This document shows, in pieces, positions 34,014 to 42,022 of a DNA stretch of 64,000 nt. Source of the stretch: Pseudomonas viridiflava (GTDB lineage: Bacteria; Pseudomonadota; Gammaproteobacteria; Pseudomonadales; Pseudomonadaceae); NCBI RefSeq assembly GCF_900582625.1, contig NZ_UTIQ01000327.1, forward strand, positions 248,001 to 312,000, read 5' to 3'. Under the pieces are notes generated by a model. That model saw only the letters and a program-made list of their open reading frames with translations. It was not told the origin of the DNA and made no database searches. The position numbers were made by a program, and so were the translations under genes. The stretch's first letter is position 1. Each line of letters starts with the position of its first letter.

Positions 34014-34913
34014 TTGGCCATGAGTCCCAGCGAGCATCCCGCCTCCCTTACCGAACGCATTTCAGCCCTGGCGCAGCGCCTGGGTTTGAGTGGCCGTGGG
34101 CCGCGGCATATCTTGCAACGTGCCAGCGAACTTCGTTTGCCATTCCAGGTATTGCCGCAGCCCAGCGAGCAAATCTGGTGGCAAAACGGCGCACCGCTGC
34201 AACGCCTGGTCGACCTGCCGCGTAACGCGCTCTCCGGCCCGGTGCAGGAAGACAAAGCCGAGGCTCACGCCATGCTGATCAAAGTGGTCGAGCACGACAC
34301 TCAGCAGCTCAACGCCTTCGACCTGCGCTTGATCGACGGCCTGTGCGGCAGCGACCTCAGCGCCCCACCCTTCGCCAGCTTCGAGCAGTACGCCAGCAGC
34401 GAGGCGTGTAAAGGCATACGCATCATTAGCTACAAAGATTTCGTCAGAGTGATCAGCACCGCACTTCCGCGTTTTCTGGCCGGCGAGCGCATCGTGCTGC
34501 GCCAGGCCGACTGGGTAGGCAATCGCGTGTATTGGGCCGGCGAGCACCACCACGAGGCATTTGCCAGCGCCATTGCCTATGCACGTTTGCGGGGGTTGGA
34601 CGTGGCCTTGCCCGCCGAACTGACCCGCTACCGCATCAACGAAGCCGGGCTGCATGCCCTGCAGGCCGGTTATCACATGCTGGCCATGCCCGTGCAGGCC
34701 TGGAGCGATCCGCAATTCATGGGGTTGTTGCTCGACAAAGGCGTGCCCTACGCGCGGCTGGCCATGCTGCGTACCCCCGGCGCGCCAGAATTCTTGTTGC
34801 TGCCTAAGCATTCCGCCGAAGCCACTGCCTTGGGCGAAGGCTTGCGCCTGGCCGGCGCGCCGGATGTGGTGGCGTATTTGTGTCAGTTGGCGAAGACGAT
34901 CGCTCAGCGCTGA
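34014..34913 (+). CDS. Uncharacterised conserved protein, 299 aa
   Basis: I do not recognise a domain. The protein is soluble in appearance, with no signal peptide or membrane segment. Notable stretches are 'RPGRGPRHILQ'-like 'SGRGPRHILQRASEL' near the start, a conserved-looking 'GLCGSDLSAPPFASFEQYA', and 'VYWAGEHHHEAFASAIAYARLRGLDV', which resembles a helix bearing consecutive His. The start is uncertain: TTG at 34014 has AGGA at 8 bases, while ATG at 34020 is 14 bases from it. It overlaps the convergent XRE-regulator gene by 10 bases at its 3' end. It is divergent from the DUF2835 gene. Confidence 0.7.
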   Translation: MAMSPSEHPASLTERISALAQRLGLSGRGPRHILQRASELRLPFQVLPQPSEQIWWQNGAPLQRLVDLPRNALSGPVQEDKAEAHAMLIKVVEHDTQQLNAFDLRLIDGLCGSDLSAPPFASFEQYASSEACKGIRIISYKDFVRVISTALPRFLAGERIVLRQADWVGNRVYWAGEHHHEAFASAIAYARLRGLDVALPAELTRYRINEAGLHALQAGYHMLAMPVQAWSDPQFMGLLLDKGVPYARLAMLRTPGAPEFLLLPKHSAEATALGEGLRLAGAPDVVAYLCQLAKTIAQR

Positions 34914-35377
34914 GCGTTATCGGGGTCGGTCACCGCACCTTTTTCGTCAACGTCGCTCCCCTGCTCCGCCTCAAGTGCTGACTGGCGCTCTTGCAGCGCC
35001 TCGCTTTCGCTGATCAATTGCAACTGCGGTTCGTGGCGATGGGTCCAGTCTTCTAGCGTCAGCCCTAGATTTTCCAGTAGCGCCGGGTTGCGCTGCACCA
35101 GATACACCGCGTTCAGTTGCCCGGAATCCGCTACCTTCAACTCCACCTCCCCATCCACCGGACCGCCGTAAGTGATCCAGCGTGAGAATTCGGGATACAG
35201 GCTGCAGACTTTCTCAAAATCGATGTCGTGCATGCGTTGCTGACCGCTTTCAATATTTTCCAGGCGCTTCCTGTCGATACCCGTCAATTTCTCAAACGCT
35301 GGACGGCTCAAGCCCATCAACTCGCGCAAACCGCGCAGTCGTTGGCCAGCGGTGAAGAGAAAACGTTGATTGTTCAT
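34904..35377 (-). CDS. XRE-family transcriptional regulator, 157 aa
   Basis: The N-terminal 60 residues form a Cro/CI-type helix-turn-helix: 'GQRLRGLRELMGLSRPAFEKLTGIDRKRLENIESGQQRM', with the recognition helix around 'IDRKRLENIESG'. The C-terminal ~95 residues are acidic and of unknown function, without a Ser-Lys LexA-type peptidase signature. It is divergent from an excisionase-like HTH gene across 158 bases that carry a 15-bp interrupted inverted repeat, probably its operator. This layout resembles a phage immunity switch without phage structural genes. Confidence 0.85.
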   Translation of the reverse strand: MNNQRFLFTAGQRLRGLRELMGLSRPAFEKLTGIDRKRLENIESGQQRMHDIDFEKVCSLYPEFSRWITYGGPVDGEVELKVADSGQLNAVYLVQRNPALLENLGLTLEDWTHRHEPQLQLISESEALQERQSALEAEQGSDVDEKGAVTDPDNAQR

Positions 35378-35412
35378 CTGTACTTCCTGTCGAGATACCG
35401 TATTTCCGATCT

Positions 35413-35460
35413 TTACTACCAGTTAGGTACAAACCGGATTAAACCCCTAACCTTTAGTAA
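35413..35460. promoter_or_regulatory. Compound inverted-repeat operator between two divergent regulators
   Basis: The left half TTACT-acca-GTTAGG (35413-35427) and the right half CCTAAC-cttt-AGTAA (35446-35460) are symmetrical, with matching 4-base gaps and 18 bases between. TAGAAT at 35461-35466 directly after could be a -10 for the plus-strand gene, so the right half would lie between -35 and -10. Strong candidate for the binding site of the XRE regulator. Confidence 0.6.
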
Positions 35461-35491
35461 TAGAATGCGGAACAGAGATTAAGGAAACCAA

Positions 35492-35514
35492 ACCTGTCAG
35501 GTGCTTTGACAGGT
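35492..35514 (+). repeat. 7-bp inverted repeat in the leader of the excisionase-like gene
   Basis: ACCTGTC (35492-35498) and GACAGGT (35508-35514), 9 bases apart, sit 22 bases before the ATG. It may be a second operator or a leader hairpin. Confidence 0.45.
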
Positions 35515-35535
35515 CGCGATGGTGCAGGAAGCCCT

Positions 35536-35790
35536 ATGAAAGAAATACAGCTAACCCAGGCATGGTTCCGCGAATGCCCCCGTTATTTAAGCGTTAAGCG
35601 TTTTTGCGAGGCCGCCGGTTTAACCAAGCGCCAAGCGCACATTGAGCGCCTTGTAGATCAAGGCGTGCTGCCCACCCGCCGCATCGGTCGCTACTTGATG
35701 GTGGACATGCATGAACTCATGGTCATGCTGCCTTCCGACATGAACGACGAAGCAGTCCCTGGCGATGCCGAGCCCGACCCTACGCCCTGA
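35536..35790 (+). CDS. Excisionase/Cox-like helix-turn-helix protein, 84 aa
   Basis: From the ATG at 35536 (AGGA 7 bases upstream), the product contains 'YLSVKRFCEAAGLTKRQAHIERLVDQGVLPTRRIGRYLMVDMHEL', a winged-helix pattern of the MerR/excisionase (Xis, Cox) class: HTH, then a wing ending in a hydrophobic strand. The C-terminus is acidic and Pro-rich. Phage proteins of this kind act as directionality factors and repressors. Paired divergently with the XRE regulator it forms a switch-like module, yet no integrase or att site is visible in the window. Confidence 0.7.
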   Translation: MKEIQLTQAWFRECPRYLSVKRFCEAAGLTKRQAHIERLVDQGVLPTRRIGRYLMVDMHELMVMLPSDMNDEAVPGDAEPDPTP

Positions 35791-35946
35791 AGCAATCGTT
35801 CCGATTGGGTAATGGCGCTAATTCTCGTGTAGGAAGTGTGCACGTCTTACTTCCCTGCGTAGGCATATTCAAGCGCAACAATCGGATTGCCATTCGCCGA
35901 CCCAGCGGCAACACTCTCGCCTCTTTATCCGAGGCTGGAGACTGTT

Positions 35947-36849
35947 GTGAGACTTGCAGATTACGTTCGCCTGCTGAGTCTGGCTGCCATTTGGGGCGCC
36001 AGCTTTCTATTTATGCGGGTGATCGTGCCAGTGCTCGGACCATTGCCCAGCGCGTTCTTTCGCGTCGCGCTCGCAGCGGTCGGTTTGATCGTGATTCTCT
36101 GGGTGATGCGCGTGCAGTGGAATTTCCACGGCAAAATGCGCCACTTGCTGGTGTTGGGCGTGATCAACTCTGGCCTGCCCGCGACCATGTATTGCCTGGC
36201 CGCCATGGTGTTGCCCGCTGGCTATTCCTCTATTTTCAACGCCACCACACCGCTCATGGGTGTGCTCATCGGCATGCTGTTCTTCGCCGAGCCGCCAACG
36301 CCGACCAAATCGCTGGGCGTGGTGCTGGGGTTGCTTGGCGTCGGTTTGCTCACCCGCACTGGCCCGGTGGCTTTCGATGCGCAGTTGTTGTGGGGCGCCC
36401 TCGCCTGTCTGGTGGCGACTACCTGCTACGGCTTCGCCGGTTTTCTCACGCGCAAATGGCTGGGCGGCGTGCCGCTGGACAACCGCGTCACCGCCTGCGG
36501 CAGCATGTTTGGCGCCACGCTGTTTCTTTTGCCGCTATTCGGCTATGCCGTGGTTGAACAACCACCGGCCAGTTGGGGCGGCGTCACCGTGTGGCTGTCC
36601 CTCGCCGGGCTTGGTCTGGTGTGCACGGCGTTTGCCTATGTGCTGTATTTCCGCCTGATTACCGACATCGGCCCGATCAAAGCCTCCACCGTTACCTTCG
36701 CCGTGCCGCCGTTCGGCGTGTTGTGGGGCGTGCTGCTGCTCGGCGAGCCGCTGTCGTGGGCCTATTTATATGGCGGCGTGCTGATCGGCTTGGCGCTGTG
36801 GCTGGTGGTCAAACCGACACAGCCAGCCAAAGTCGCCGAAGCCTCCTGA
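35947..36849 (+). CDS. EamA-family (DMT) transporter, 300 aa
   Basis: An inner-membrane protein with about ten hydrophobic segments and two EamA repeats: 'LLSLAAIWGASFLFMR' opens the first and 'LVATTCYGFAGFLTRKW' the second, with 'VPPFGVLWGVLLLGEPLSW' near the end as in the RhtA/YdcZ group. I chose the GTG at 35947 because GGAG lies 6 bases upstream; the longer frame upstream lacks an RBS. The exported metabolite is unknown. Confidence 0.85.
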   Translation: MRLADYVRLLSLAAIWGASFLFMRVIVPVLGPLPSAFFRVALAAVGLIVILWVMRVQWNFHGKMRHLLVLGVINSGLPATMYCLAAMVLPAGYSSIFNATTPLMGVLIGMLFFAEPPTPTKSLGVVLGLLGVGLLTRTGPVAFDAQLLWGALACLVATTCYGFAGFLTRKWLGGVPLDNRVTACGSMFGATLFLLPLFGYAVVEQPPASWGGVTVWLSLAGLGLVCTAFAYVLYFRLITDIGPIKASTVTFAVPPFGVLWGVLLLGEPLSWAYLYGGVLIGLALWLVVKPTQPAKVAEAS

Positions 36850-36858
36850 GCGCACGCC

Positions 36859-38526
36859 TTACGGCACGCTGTCGTAATTACCCGACTCGTAACTCACGCC
36901 GTGACGCACCCGTGGCGGCTCATCACCGCTGTGCAGCAGCACCACGTTGTCGATCAGGGTTTTATCGAACAGCGTCAGGCGGTCGAGCATGCGCAAGTGT
37001 TGCAGCCAATTATCGACCACTAGCACTTCCTGCCACACCTCCTGATCGCTGACGTCGCGGTACATCGCCCAACGCTCGGCGCCGTTGCGCAAGCGCAGGC
37101 TGCGCAAGCCCTGCACGGCCTTCACAAACTCACGCGTACGCTCGGTGGGAATGCGGTATTCGATGCTCACCAGCACCGAGCCGCGCTCGGGGTTGAACAC
37201 AAACGTCGGCTGGCCCGGCAAGGTAGCGGGCGCATGGGCGATATTGCTGGCGTCCAACTCGGGTAAGCGCGACTGGTACAGCAGCAGCGCCGAAGCCAGC
37301 ATCAAGCAGCCGGCTGCCAGCAACGCGCCCTGCACGCCCATGGTCTGCGCCAAATGCCCCCACAAAAACGAGCCCAGCGCCAGGCCGCCATACAGCGCGG
37401 TCTGGTACAACGCCAAAGCGCGGGCCTTGACCCAGTCGGGCACCAGAATCTGCACCGCCGAGTTGTACGTGGCCACCGCCGCAATCCAGCAGGCGCCGCC
37501 AACCAACAGCGCCGGATACAGCACCCACAACGTATCGACGCTGCCCAGCAGCAACACGATGACCGCCAGCAACAAGCCGGCAAAACTGATCAGCCGGCTG
37601 CTGCCCACCAGTTGCCGAGCGCGATTGACCAGCGTACTGCCGACAATCGCACCGATGCCCAGCGCGCCCAACATATAGCCGTACACCGACGCGTCACCTT
37701 CGGGGTTGCGGTGCGCCAGAATCGGCAACAGTGCCCAGATTGAGCTGGCCGACAGACCAAAGCTGAACGAGCGCAGCATCACCAAGCGCGTCACGCTGGA
37801 ATGCTGGGTGAAGCGCAGCGCGGCGATGACGCCCTCGCCAATGTGCTCCGGCGGAAACTGCCGTGCCGGCACGTGGCGCCGCCATTGCCGGATGGCCGCG
37901 ATCAGGCCGAGGTAGCACAGGCAGTTAAAGAGAAACACCCACGCCGAGCCGGTGACGCTCAGCAGCAAGCCACCGAGCGCTGGGCCCACGGCGCGCGCCA
38001 CGTTGTAGTTCACGCTGTTGAGCAGCACCGCGTTGCCGACCATGCTCGGTGGCACCTGCTCATTCACGGCCGCTTGCCAGGCCGGAATGGTGATGGCGCC
38101 GCCCAGGCTGATCCACAGAATCGAGACGATTAAAAGCAGTGGATCGAGCAGCCCGGCGAACGCGATGACGGTCAGAAAGGTGGCGCCGCTGAGCTCGAAG
38201 GTCAGGCCGATGAGCATGATTTTGCGCCGATCATGGTTGTCGGCCAGCACCCCGGACACAATCGACAGCACCACCAGCGGCAAGGCCGACGCCACTTGAA
38301 TCATCGCCACCATCGGCGCGCTGGCATGGGCTTCGGTGACGACCCAGGCGGCGGCCACCGACTGCGCCCAGGTGCCGAGGTTGGCGAACAGGTTGGCGAT
38401 CCAGATGATGCGAAAAGCGCGCACCGCAAACGGCGAGAAAATGCCCGCCGAGGTGGGCTTGGGAGGTTCCGGGGTGGCGCTGGTTTCGGGAGTGATGTCG
38501 TTTTTCGGGGAGACAGACTGCAACAT
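36859..38526 (-). CDS. MFS transporter with C-terminal soluble domain (MFS_3, EntS-like), 555 aa
   Basis: Residues from about 30 to 430 form a 12-segment major facilitator of the enterobactin-exporter-like group ('FRIIWIANLFANLGTWAQSVAAAWVV', 'GVLADNHDRRKIMLIG' as the loop 2-3 motif). The last ~110 residues are soluble and beta-rich ('RGSVLVSIEYRIPTERTREFV', 'AMYRDVSDQEVWQEVLVVDNW'), resembling a dimeric alpha/beta barrel (ABM-like) domain as known for the MFS_3 family. The ATG at 38526 has AAGG 10 bases upstream. A G-quadruplex-capable tract lies just upstream. The substrate is unknown. Confidence 0.82.
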   Translation of the reverse strand: MLQSVSPKNDITPETSATPEPPKPTSAGIFSPFAVRAFRIIWIANLFANLGTWAQSVAAAWVVTEAHASAPMVAMIQVASALPLVVLSIVSGVLADNHDRRKIMLIGLTFELSGATFLTVIAFAGLLDPLLLIVSILWISLGGAITIPAWQAAVNEQVPPSMVGNAVLLNSVNYNVARAVGPALGGLLLSVTGSAWVFLFNCLCYLGLIAAIRQWRRHVPARQFPPEHIGEGVIAALRFTQHSSVTRLVMLRSFSFGLSASSIWALLPILAHRNPEGDASVYGYMLGALGIGAIVGSTLVNRARQLVGSSRLISFAGLLLAVIVLLLGSVDTLWVLYPALLVGGACWIAAVATYNSAVQILVPDWVKARALALYQTALYGGLALGSFLWGHLAQTMGVQGALLAAGCLMLASALLLYQSRLPELDASNIAHAPATLPGQPTFVFNPERGSVLVSIEYRIPTERTREFVKAVQGLRSLRLRNGAERWAMYRDVSDQEVWQEVLVVDNWLQHLRMLDRLTLFDKTLIDNVVLLHSGDEPPRVRHGVSYESGNYDSVP

Positions 38527-38549
38527 GGGCAACACACCTTGTAAGCGGT

Positions 38550-38567
38550 GGGTTGGGTTGGGTTGGG
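38550..38567 (+). other. G-quadruplex motif upstream of the MFS gene
   Basis: Four GGG runs separated by TT occur on the plus strand: G3-T2-G3-T2-G3-T2-G3. This is the template strand for the MFS gene, so the mRNA would carry C-runs. It is embedded in a larger GTTGGG.../...CCAAC hairpin reaching to about 38596, after the cysK stop. Confidence 0.7.
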
Positions 38568-38600
38568 CCGAGCTTGGCGCTCAGCCCAACCAACGCCGGT

Positions 38601-39575
38601 TTATTGGACGAGTTCCTGCTCGTCGAACATGTCGCTGAACAACATGCTGGTGAGGTAACGCTCGCCGGAATCAGGAAGAATCACGACGATGGTTTTGCTC
38701 TGCATTTCCGGGCGTTCAGCCAGGCGAACCGCTGCTGCCATGGCCGCCCCGCAAGAAATGCCGCACAGAATGCCTTCTTCACGCATCAGCCGCAGGGCCA
38801 TGGCTTTGGCTTCTTCATCGCCGACGGTTTCCACGCGGTCGACCATGCTCAGGTCGAGGTTTTTCGGCACGAAGCCGGCGCCGATGCCCTGAATCTTGTG
38901 GGGCGCCGGACGCAGCTCGTGGCCGCCGAGTTCCTGGGTAATCACCGGCGAGCTGCTGGGCTCTACCGCCACCGAGAGAATCGGTTTGCCGCAGGTGTTC
39001 TTGATATAGCGCGACACACCGGTGATGGTGCCGCCGGTGCCGACGCCCGACACCAGCACGTCGATGGCGCCTTCGGTGTCGTTCCAGATTTCCGGGCCGG
39101 TGGTTTTCTCGTGAATCGCCGGGTTGGCCGGGTTCTCGAACTGCTGCGGCATAAAGTATTTACTGGTATCGGAGGCAGCGATTTCGGCGGCTTTTTCAAT
39201 CGCGCCTTTCATCCCTTTCGCCGCTTCTGTCAGCACCAGCTCAGCGCCCAGCGCCTTCAACACCTTGCGCCGCTCCAGGCTCATTGAGGCCGGCATGGTC
39301 AGCATCAGCTTGTAGCCACGTGACGCGGCGACAAACGCCAGGCCGATGCCGGTGTTGCCCGAGGTCGGTTCCACAATGGTCATGCCGGGCTTTAGCACGC
39401 CGCGCTCTTCGGCGTCCCACACCATGTTGGCGCCGATGCGGCATTTCACCGAATACGCGGGGTTGCGCCCCTCAATCTTGGCCAGAATGGTGACGCCCTT
39501 GGGCCCCAGGCGGTTGATGAATACCAGCGGCGTATTGCCGATGGACTGGGCGTTGTCTGCGTAGATGCGGCTCAT
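38601..39575 (-). CDS. cysK: Cysteine synthase A
   Basis: A 324-residue PLP enzyme that makes cysteine from O-acetylserine and sulfide. The PLP lysine is in 'NPAYSVKCRIG', the O-acetylserine loop is 'VEPTSGNTGIGLAF', 'VSGVGTGGTITGVSRYIK' binds the cofactor phosphate and 'GISCGAAM' holds the pyridine-ring Ser. It lies just upstream of the MFS gene on the same strand. Confidence 0.96.
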   Translation of the reverse strand: MSRIYADNAQSIGNTPLVFINRLGPKGVTILAKIEGRNPAYSVKCRIGANMVWDAEERGVLKPGMTIVEPTSGNTGIGLAFVAASRGYKLMLTMPASMSLERRKVLKALGAELVLTEAAKGMKGAIEKAAEIAASDTSKYFMPQQFENPANPAIHEKTTGPEIWNDTEGAIDVLVSGVGTGGTITGVSRYIKNTCGKPILSVAVEPSSSPVITQELGGHELRPAPHKIQGIGAGFVPKNLDLSMVDRVETVGDEEAKAMALRLMREEGILCGISCGAAMAAAVRLAERPEMQSKTIVVILPDSGERYLTSMLFSDMFDEQELVQ

Positions 39576-39764
39576 ATCCTCTAATCCTTGGTTGATGCGA
39601 AAGAAAAACAGCCTATGCCCGCCAACGGGCAGGCGTCCAGCCGGAAAAAATCCGAACCCGAGCGGCCTGGGAACAGTCTAGCTAGTACTTCAAAGGAGAT
39701 TGCCGGGCGAAACACGCACGCCAATTGAGCGATGCCAAACCGCCAGCAAATCGGAGCCAAACCC

Positions 39765-40841
39765 ATGAAAAGACGCTACAGCTGGCCACTCTGGACCTTG
39801 GTTGGACTGATTGTCCTGGTGCTGGTTCTGCACTTCACACTGCCTTACGTGGTGCGCGACTACCTCAACGGCAAGCTCGCCGACATGGGCGAATACCAGG
39901 GCCACATCACCGATGTAGACCTGGCGTGGTGGCGCGGCGCTTATCAAATTAATGGCCTGAACATTCATAAAGAAGACGGCAACGTGCCGGTTCCGCTGCT
40001 CGAAGCGCCACAAATCGACATCGCGGTCAGCTGGCACTCGCTCTGGTATGACCACGCGGTGGTGGCTGAGGTCATGTTTATTGCGCCGACCCTGAACTTC
40101 GTCGATGGCGGCAAAAACGAAGACGCGACGCAGACCGGTAAAGGTGTGAACTGGCGCGAGCAGCTGGAGAAACTGCTGCCGATCACCCTTAACGAGGTTC
40201 GCGTAATAGACGGCAAGCTGGGTTTCCACAACTTCACCTCCACCCCGCCGGTGGATATGCAGGCCACCGAGGTCAACGCCAGCCTCTACAACCTCACCAA
40301 CGTGGCTGACAAAAACGGCGAGCGCGTCGCGCACTTCGAAGGCAAGGCGCTGTTGTTGGGCCATGCGCCGCTGGAATGCACCATCGTGTTCGACCCCTAC
40401 GAGAACTTCGAAGACTTCCAATTCCGCCTGCGCGCCCGCGACGTTGAGCTGCGCAAACTCAACGACTTCTCCAGCGCTTACGGAAAATTCGACTTTAACG
40501 CCGGCCATGGCGACCTTGTGATCGAAGCCAACGCCAAGAAAGCTCAGCTCAGCGGCTATATCAAACCGCTGCTGCGCGATGTCGATGTTTTCAACTGGCA
40601 GCAAGACGTTGAGGAAAAAGACAAAGGCTTCTTCCGCTCGATTTGGGAAGCACTGGTCGGCGGCAGCGAAACCGTTCTGAAAAACCAGCAGAAAGACCAA
40701 TTCGCCACCCGCGTCGAACTCAGCGGTAACGTGCACCAGCAAGACGTCAGCGCCTTTCAGGCATTCCTGGCGATTCTGCGTAATGGCTTCGTACAGGCAT
40801 TCAATGCCCGGTATGAGCGAGGCAAACCCACCGAGGAATGA
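39765..40841 (+). CDS. DUF748/AsmA-like membrane-anchored protein, 358 aa
   Basis: An N-terminal membrane anchor (residues 9-29, 'WTLVGLIVLVLVLHF') is followed by a periplasmic domain, with 'DYLNGKLADMGEYQGHITDVDLAWWRGAYQINGLNI', a pattern common at the start of AsmA/DUF748 proteins. The rest is beta-rich with 'LNFVDGGKNED'. Proteins of this class are suspected to take part in envelope lipid transport; the role of this one is unknown. The start at 39765 has GGAG 9 bases upstream. It is divergent from cysK. Confidence 0.75.
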   Translation: MKRRYSWPLWTLVGLIVLVLVLHFTLPYVVRDYLNGKLADMGEYQGHITDVDLAWWRGAYQINGLNIHKEDGNVPVPLLEAPQIDIAVSWHSLWYDHAVVAEVMFIAPTLNFVDGGKNEDATQTGKGVNWREQLEKLLPITLNEVRVIDGKLGFHNFTSTPPVDMQATEVNASLYNLTNVADKNGERVAHFEGKALLLGHAPLECTIVFDPYENFEDFQFRLRARDVELRKLNDFSSAYGKFDFNAGHGDLVIEANAKKAQLSGYIKPLLRDVDVFNWQQDVEEKDKGFFRSIWEALVGGSETVLKNQQKDQFATRVELSGNVHQQDVSAFQAFLAILRNGFVQAFNARYERGKPTEE

Positions 40842-40921
40842 ATCCGACCGTAACCAACGGGCGATTACTGACACCTTCGTCGGGGTGACTGCCCATTCAG
40901 TGACTGAATAGTGCGTCCGCG

Positions 40922-40951
40922 TTCACAGCCGTGGGACGGCCGCGCTATAGT
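40922..40951 (+). promoter_or_regulatory. Sigma-70-type promoter for the moxR-coxE pair
   Basis: TTCACA (40922-40927) and TATAGT (40946-40951) with an 18-base spacer, each matching 5 of 6 consensus positions, 70 bases before the moxR start. Confidence 0.6.
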
Positions 40952-41020
40952 CGGCGTCTACATCTACTGAAACCGCCAGGTTCCATAGGAACTTGCTGCT
41001 ATCCGTTTGAGGATTTTCCG

Positions 41021-41866
41021 ATGAAGTTCGAAGGCACCCAGGCTTACGTCGCAACCGACGACCTTAAATTGGCAGTCAACGCTGCCATCACCCTGGAGCG
41101 CCCGCTGCTGGTCAAGGGTGAGCCGGGCACCGGTAAAACCATGCTGGCCGAGCAATTGGCCGCCTCGTTCGGCGCCAAGCTGATTACCTGGCACGTGAAG
41201 TCGACCACCAAAGCGCACCAGGGCCTGTACGAGTACGACGCGGTAAGCCGCCTGCGCGACTCGCAACTGGACAGCGACAAAGTTCACGACGTGCGCAACT
41301 ACATCAAGAAGGGCAAGCTCTGGGAAGCGTTCGAGAGCGATGAGCGCGTGATTCTGCTGATCGACGAGATCGACAAAGCCGACATCGAATTCCCCAACGA
41401 CTTGCTGCAAGAACTCGACAAGATGGAGTTCTACGTTTACGAGACCAACGAGACGATCAAGGCCAAGAAGCGCCCGATCATCATCATTACCTCGAACAAC
41501 GAAAAAGAGCTGCCGGACGCCTTCCTGCGCCGCTGCTTCTTCCACTACATCGCCTTCCCCGATCGCGCCACGCTGCAGCAGATCGTTGATGTGCACTACC
41601 CCAACATCAAGAAAGACCTGGTGGCCGAAGCGCTCGATGTGTTCTTCGACGTGCGCAAAGTGCCGGGCCTGAAGAAGAAGCCTTCGACCTCTGAATTGGT
41701 GGATTGGCTGAAGCTGCTGATGGCCGACAATATTGGCGAAGCGGTATTGCGCGAACGCGATCCGACCAAGGCGATTCCGCCGTTGGCGGGGGCGTTGGTG
41801 AAGAACGAGCAGGATGTGCAGTTGCTTGAGCGCCTGGCCTTCATGAGCCGCCGCGCTGGCCGGTAA
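41021..41866 (+). CDS. MoxR-family AAA+ ATPase, 281 aa
   Basis: Walker A 'VKGEPGTGKTMLAEQ' (residues about 33-45), Walker B 'VILLIDEIDKADIEFPNDLLQEL', sensor 1 'IIIITSNNEKELPDAFLRRC' with the arginine finger, all typical of MoxR proteins. These ATPases usually act as chaperones together with a VWA-domain protein, and such a gene follows at 42023. The ATG at 41021 is preceded by GAGG at 8 bases. The client is unknown. Confidence 0.9.
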   Translation: MKFEGTQAYVATDDLKLAVNAAITLERPLLVKGEPGTGKTMLAEQLAASFGAKLITWHVKSTTKAHQGLYEYDAVSRLRDSQLDSDKVHDVRNYIKKGKLWEAFESDERVILLIDEIDKADIEFPNDLLQELDKMEFYVYETNETIKAKKRPIIIITSNNEKELPDAFLRRCFFHYIAFPDRATLQQIVDVHYPNIKKDLVAEALDVFFDVRKVPGLKKKPSTSELVDWLKLLMADNIGEAVLRERDPTKAIPPLAGALVKNEQDVQLLERLAFMSRRAGR

Positions 41867-41883
41867 CAAAGTCAATTGCTGTG

Positions 41884-41990
41884 CTCCCCTCTGCCCGCTT
41901 GCGGGAGAGGGGCTGGGGGAGAGGGCCGGGAGCGACACCGTGTTGCCCGCAGCCCCTCACCCTAACCCTCTGCCCTGAGGGGCGAGGGAC
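41884..41990. repeat. GC-rich intergenic palindromic repeat
   Basis: CCCCTCTgCCCGC-TT-GCGGGaGAGGGG (41886-41912) forms a near-perfect hairpin, followed by GGGGGAGAGGG and then CCCTCACCCTAACCCTCT with GAGGGG. Elements of this composition are a common mobile repeat type in Pseudomonas and Xanthomonas. It separates moxR from the VWA gene and may modulate expression of the second gene. Confidence 0.65.
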
Positions 41991-42022
41991 TGATCGAGTG
42001 AAACTCCAACGGAGACGCAGCC

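Noticed and set aside
35413..35790. Complete prophage or attachment site near the regulator pair
   Set aside because: No integrase, tRNA, direct att repeats or structural genes were seen; only the regulator module is present.
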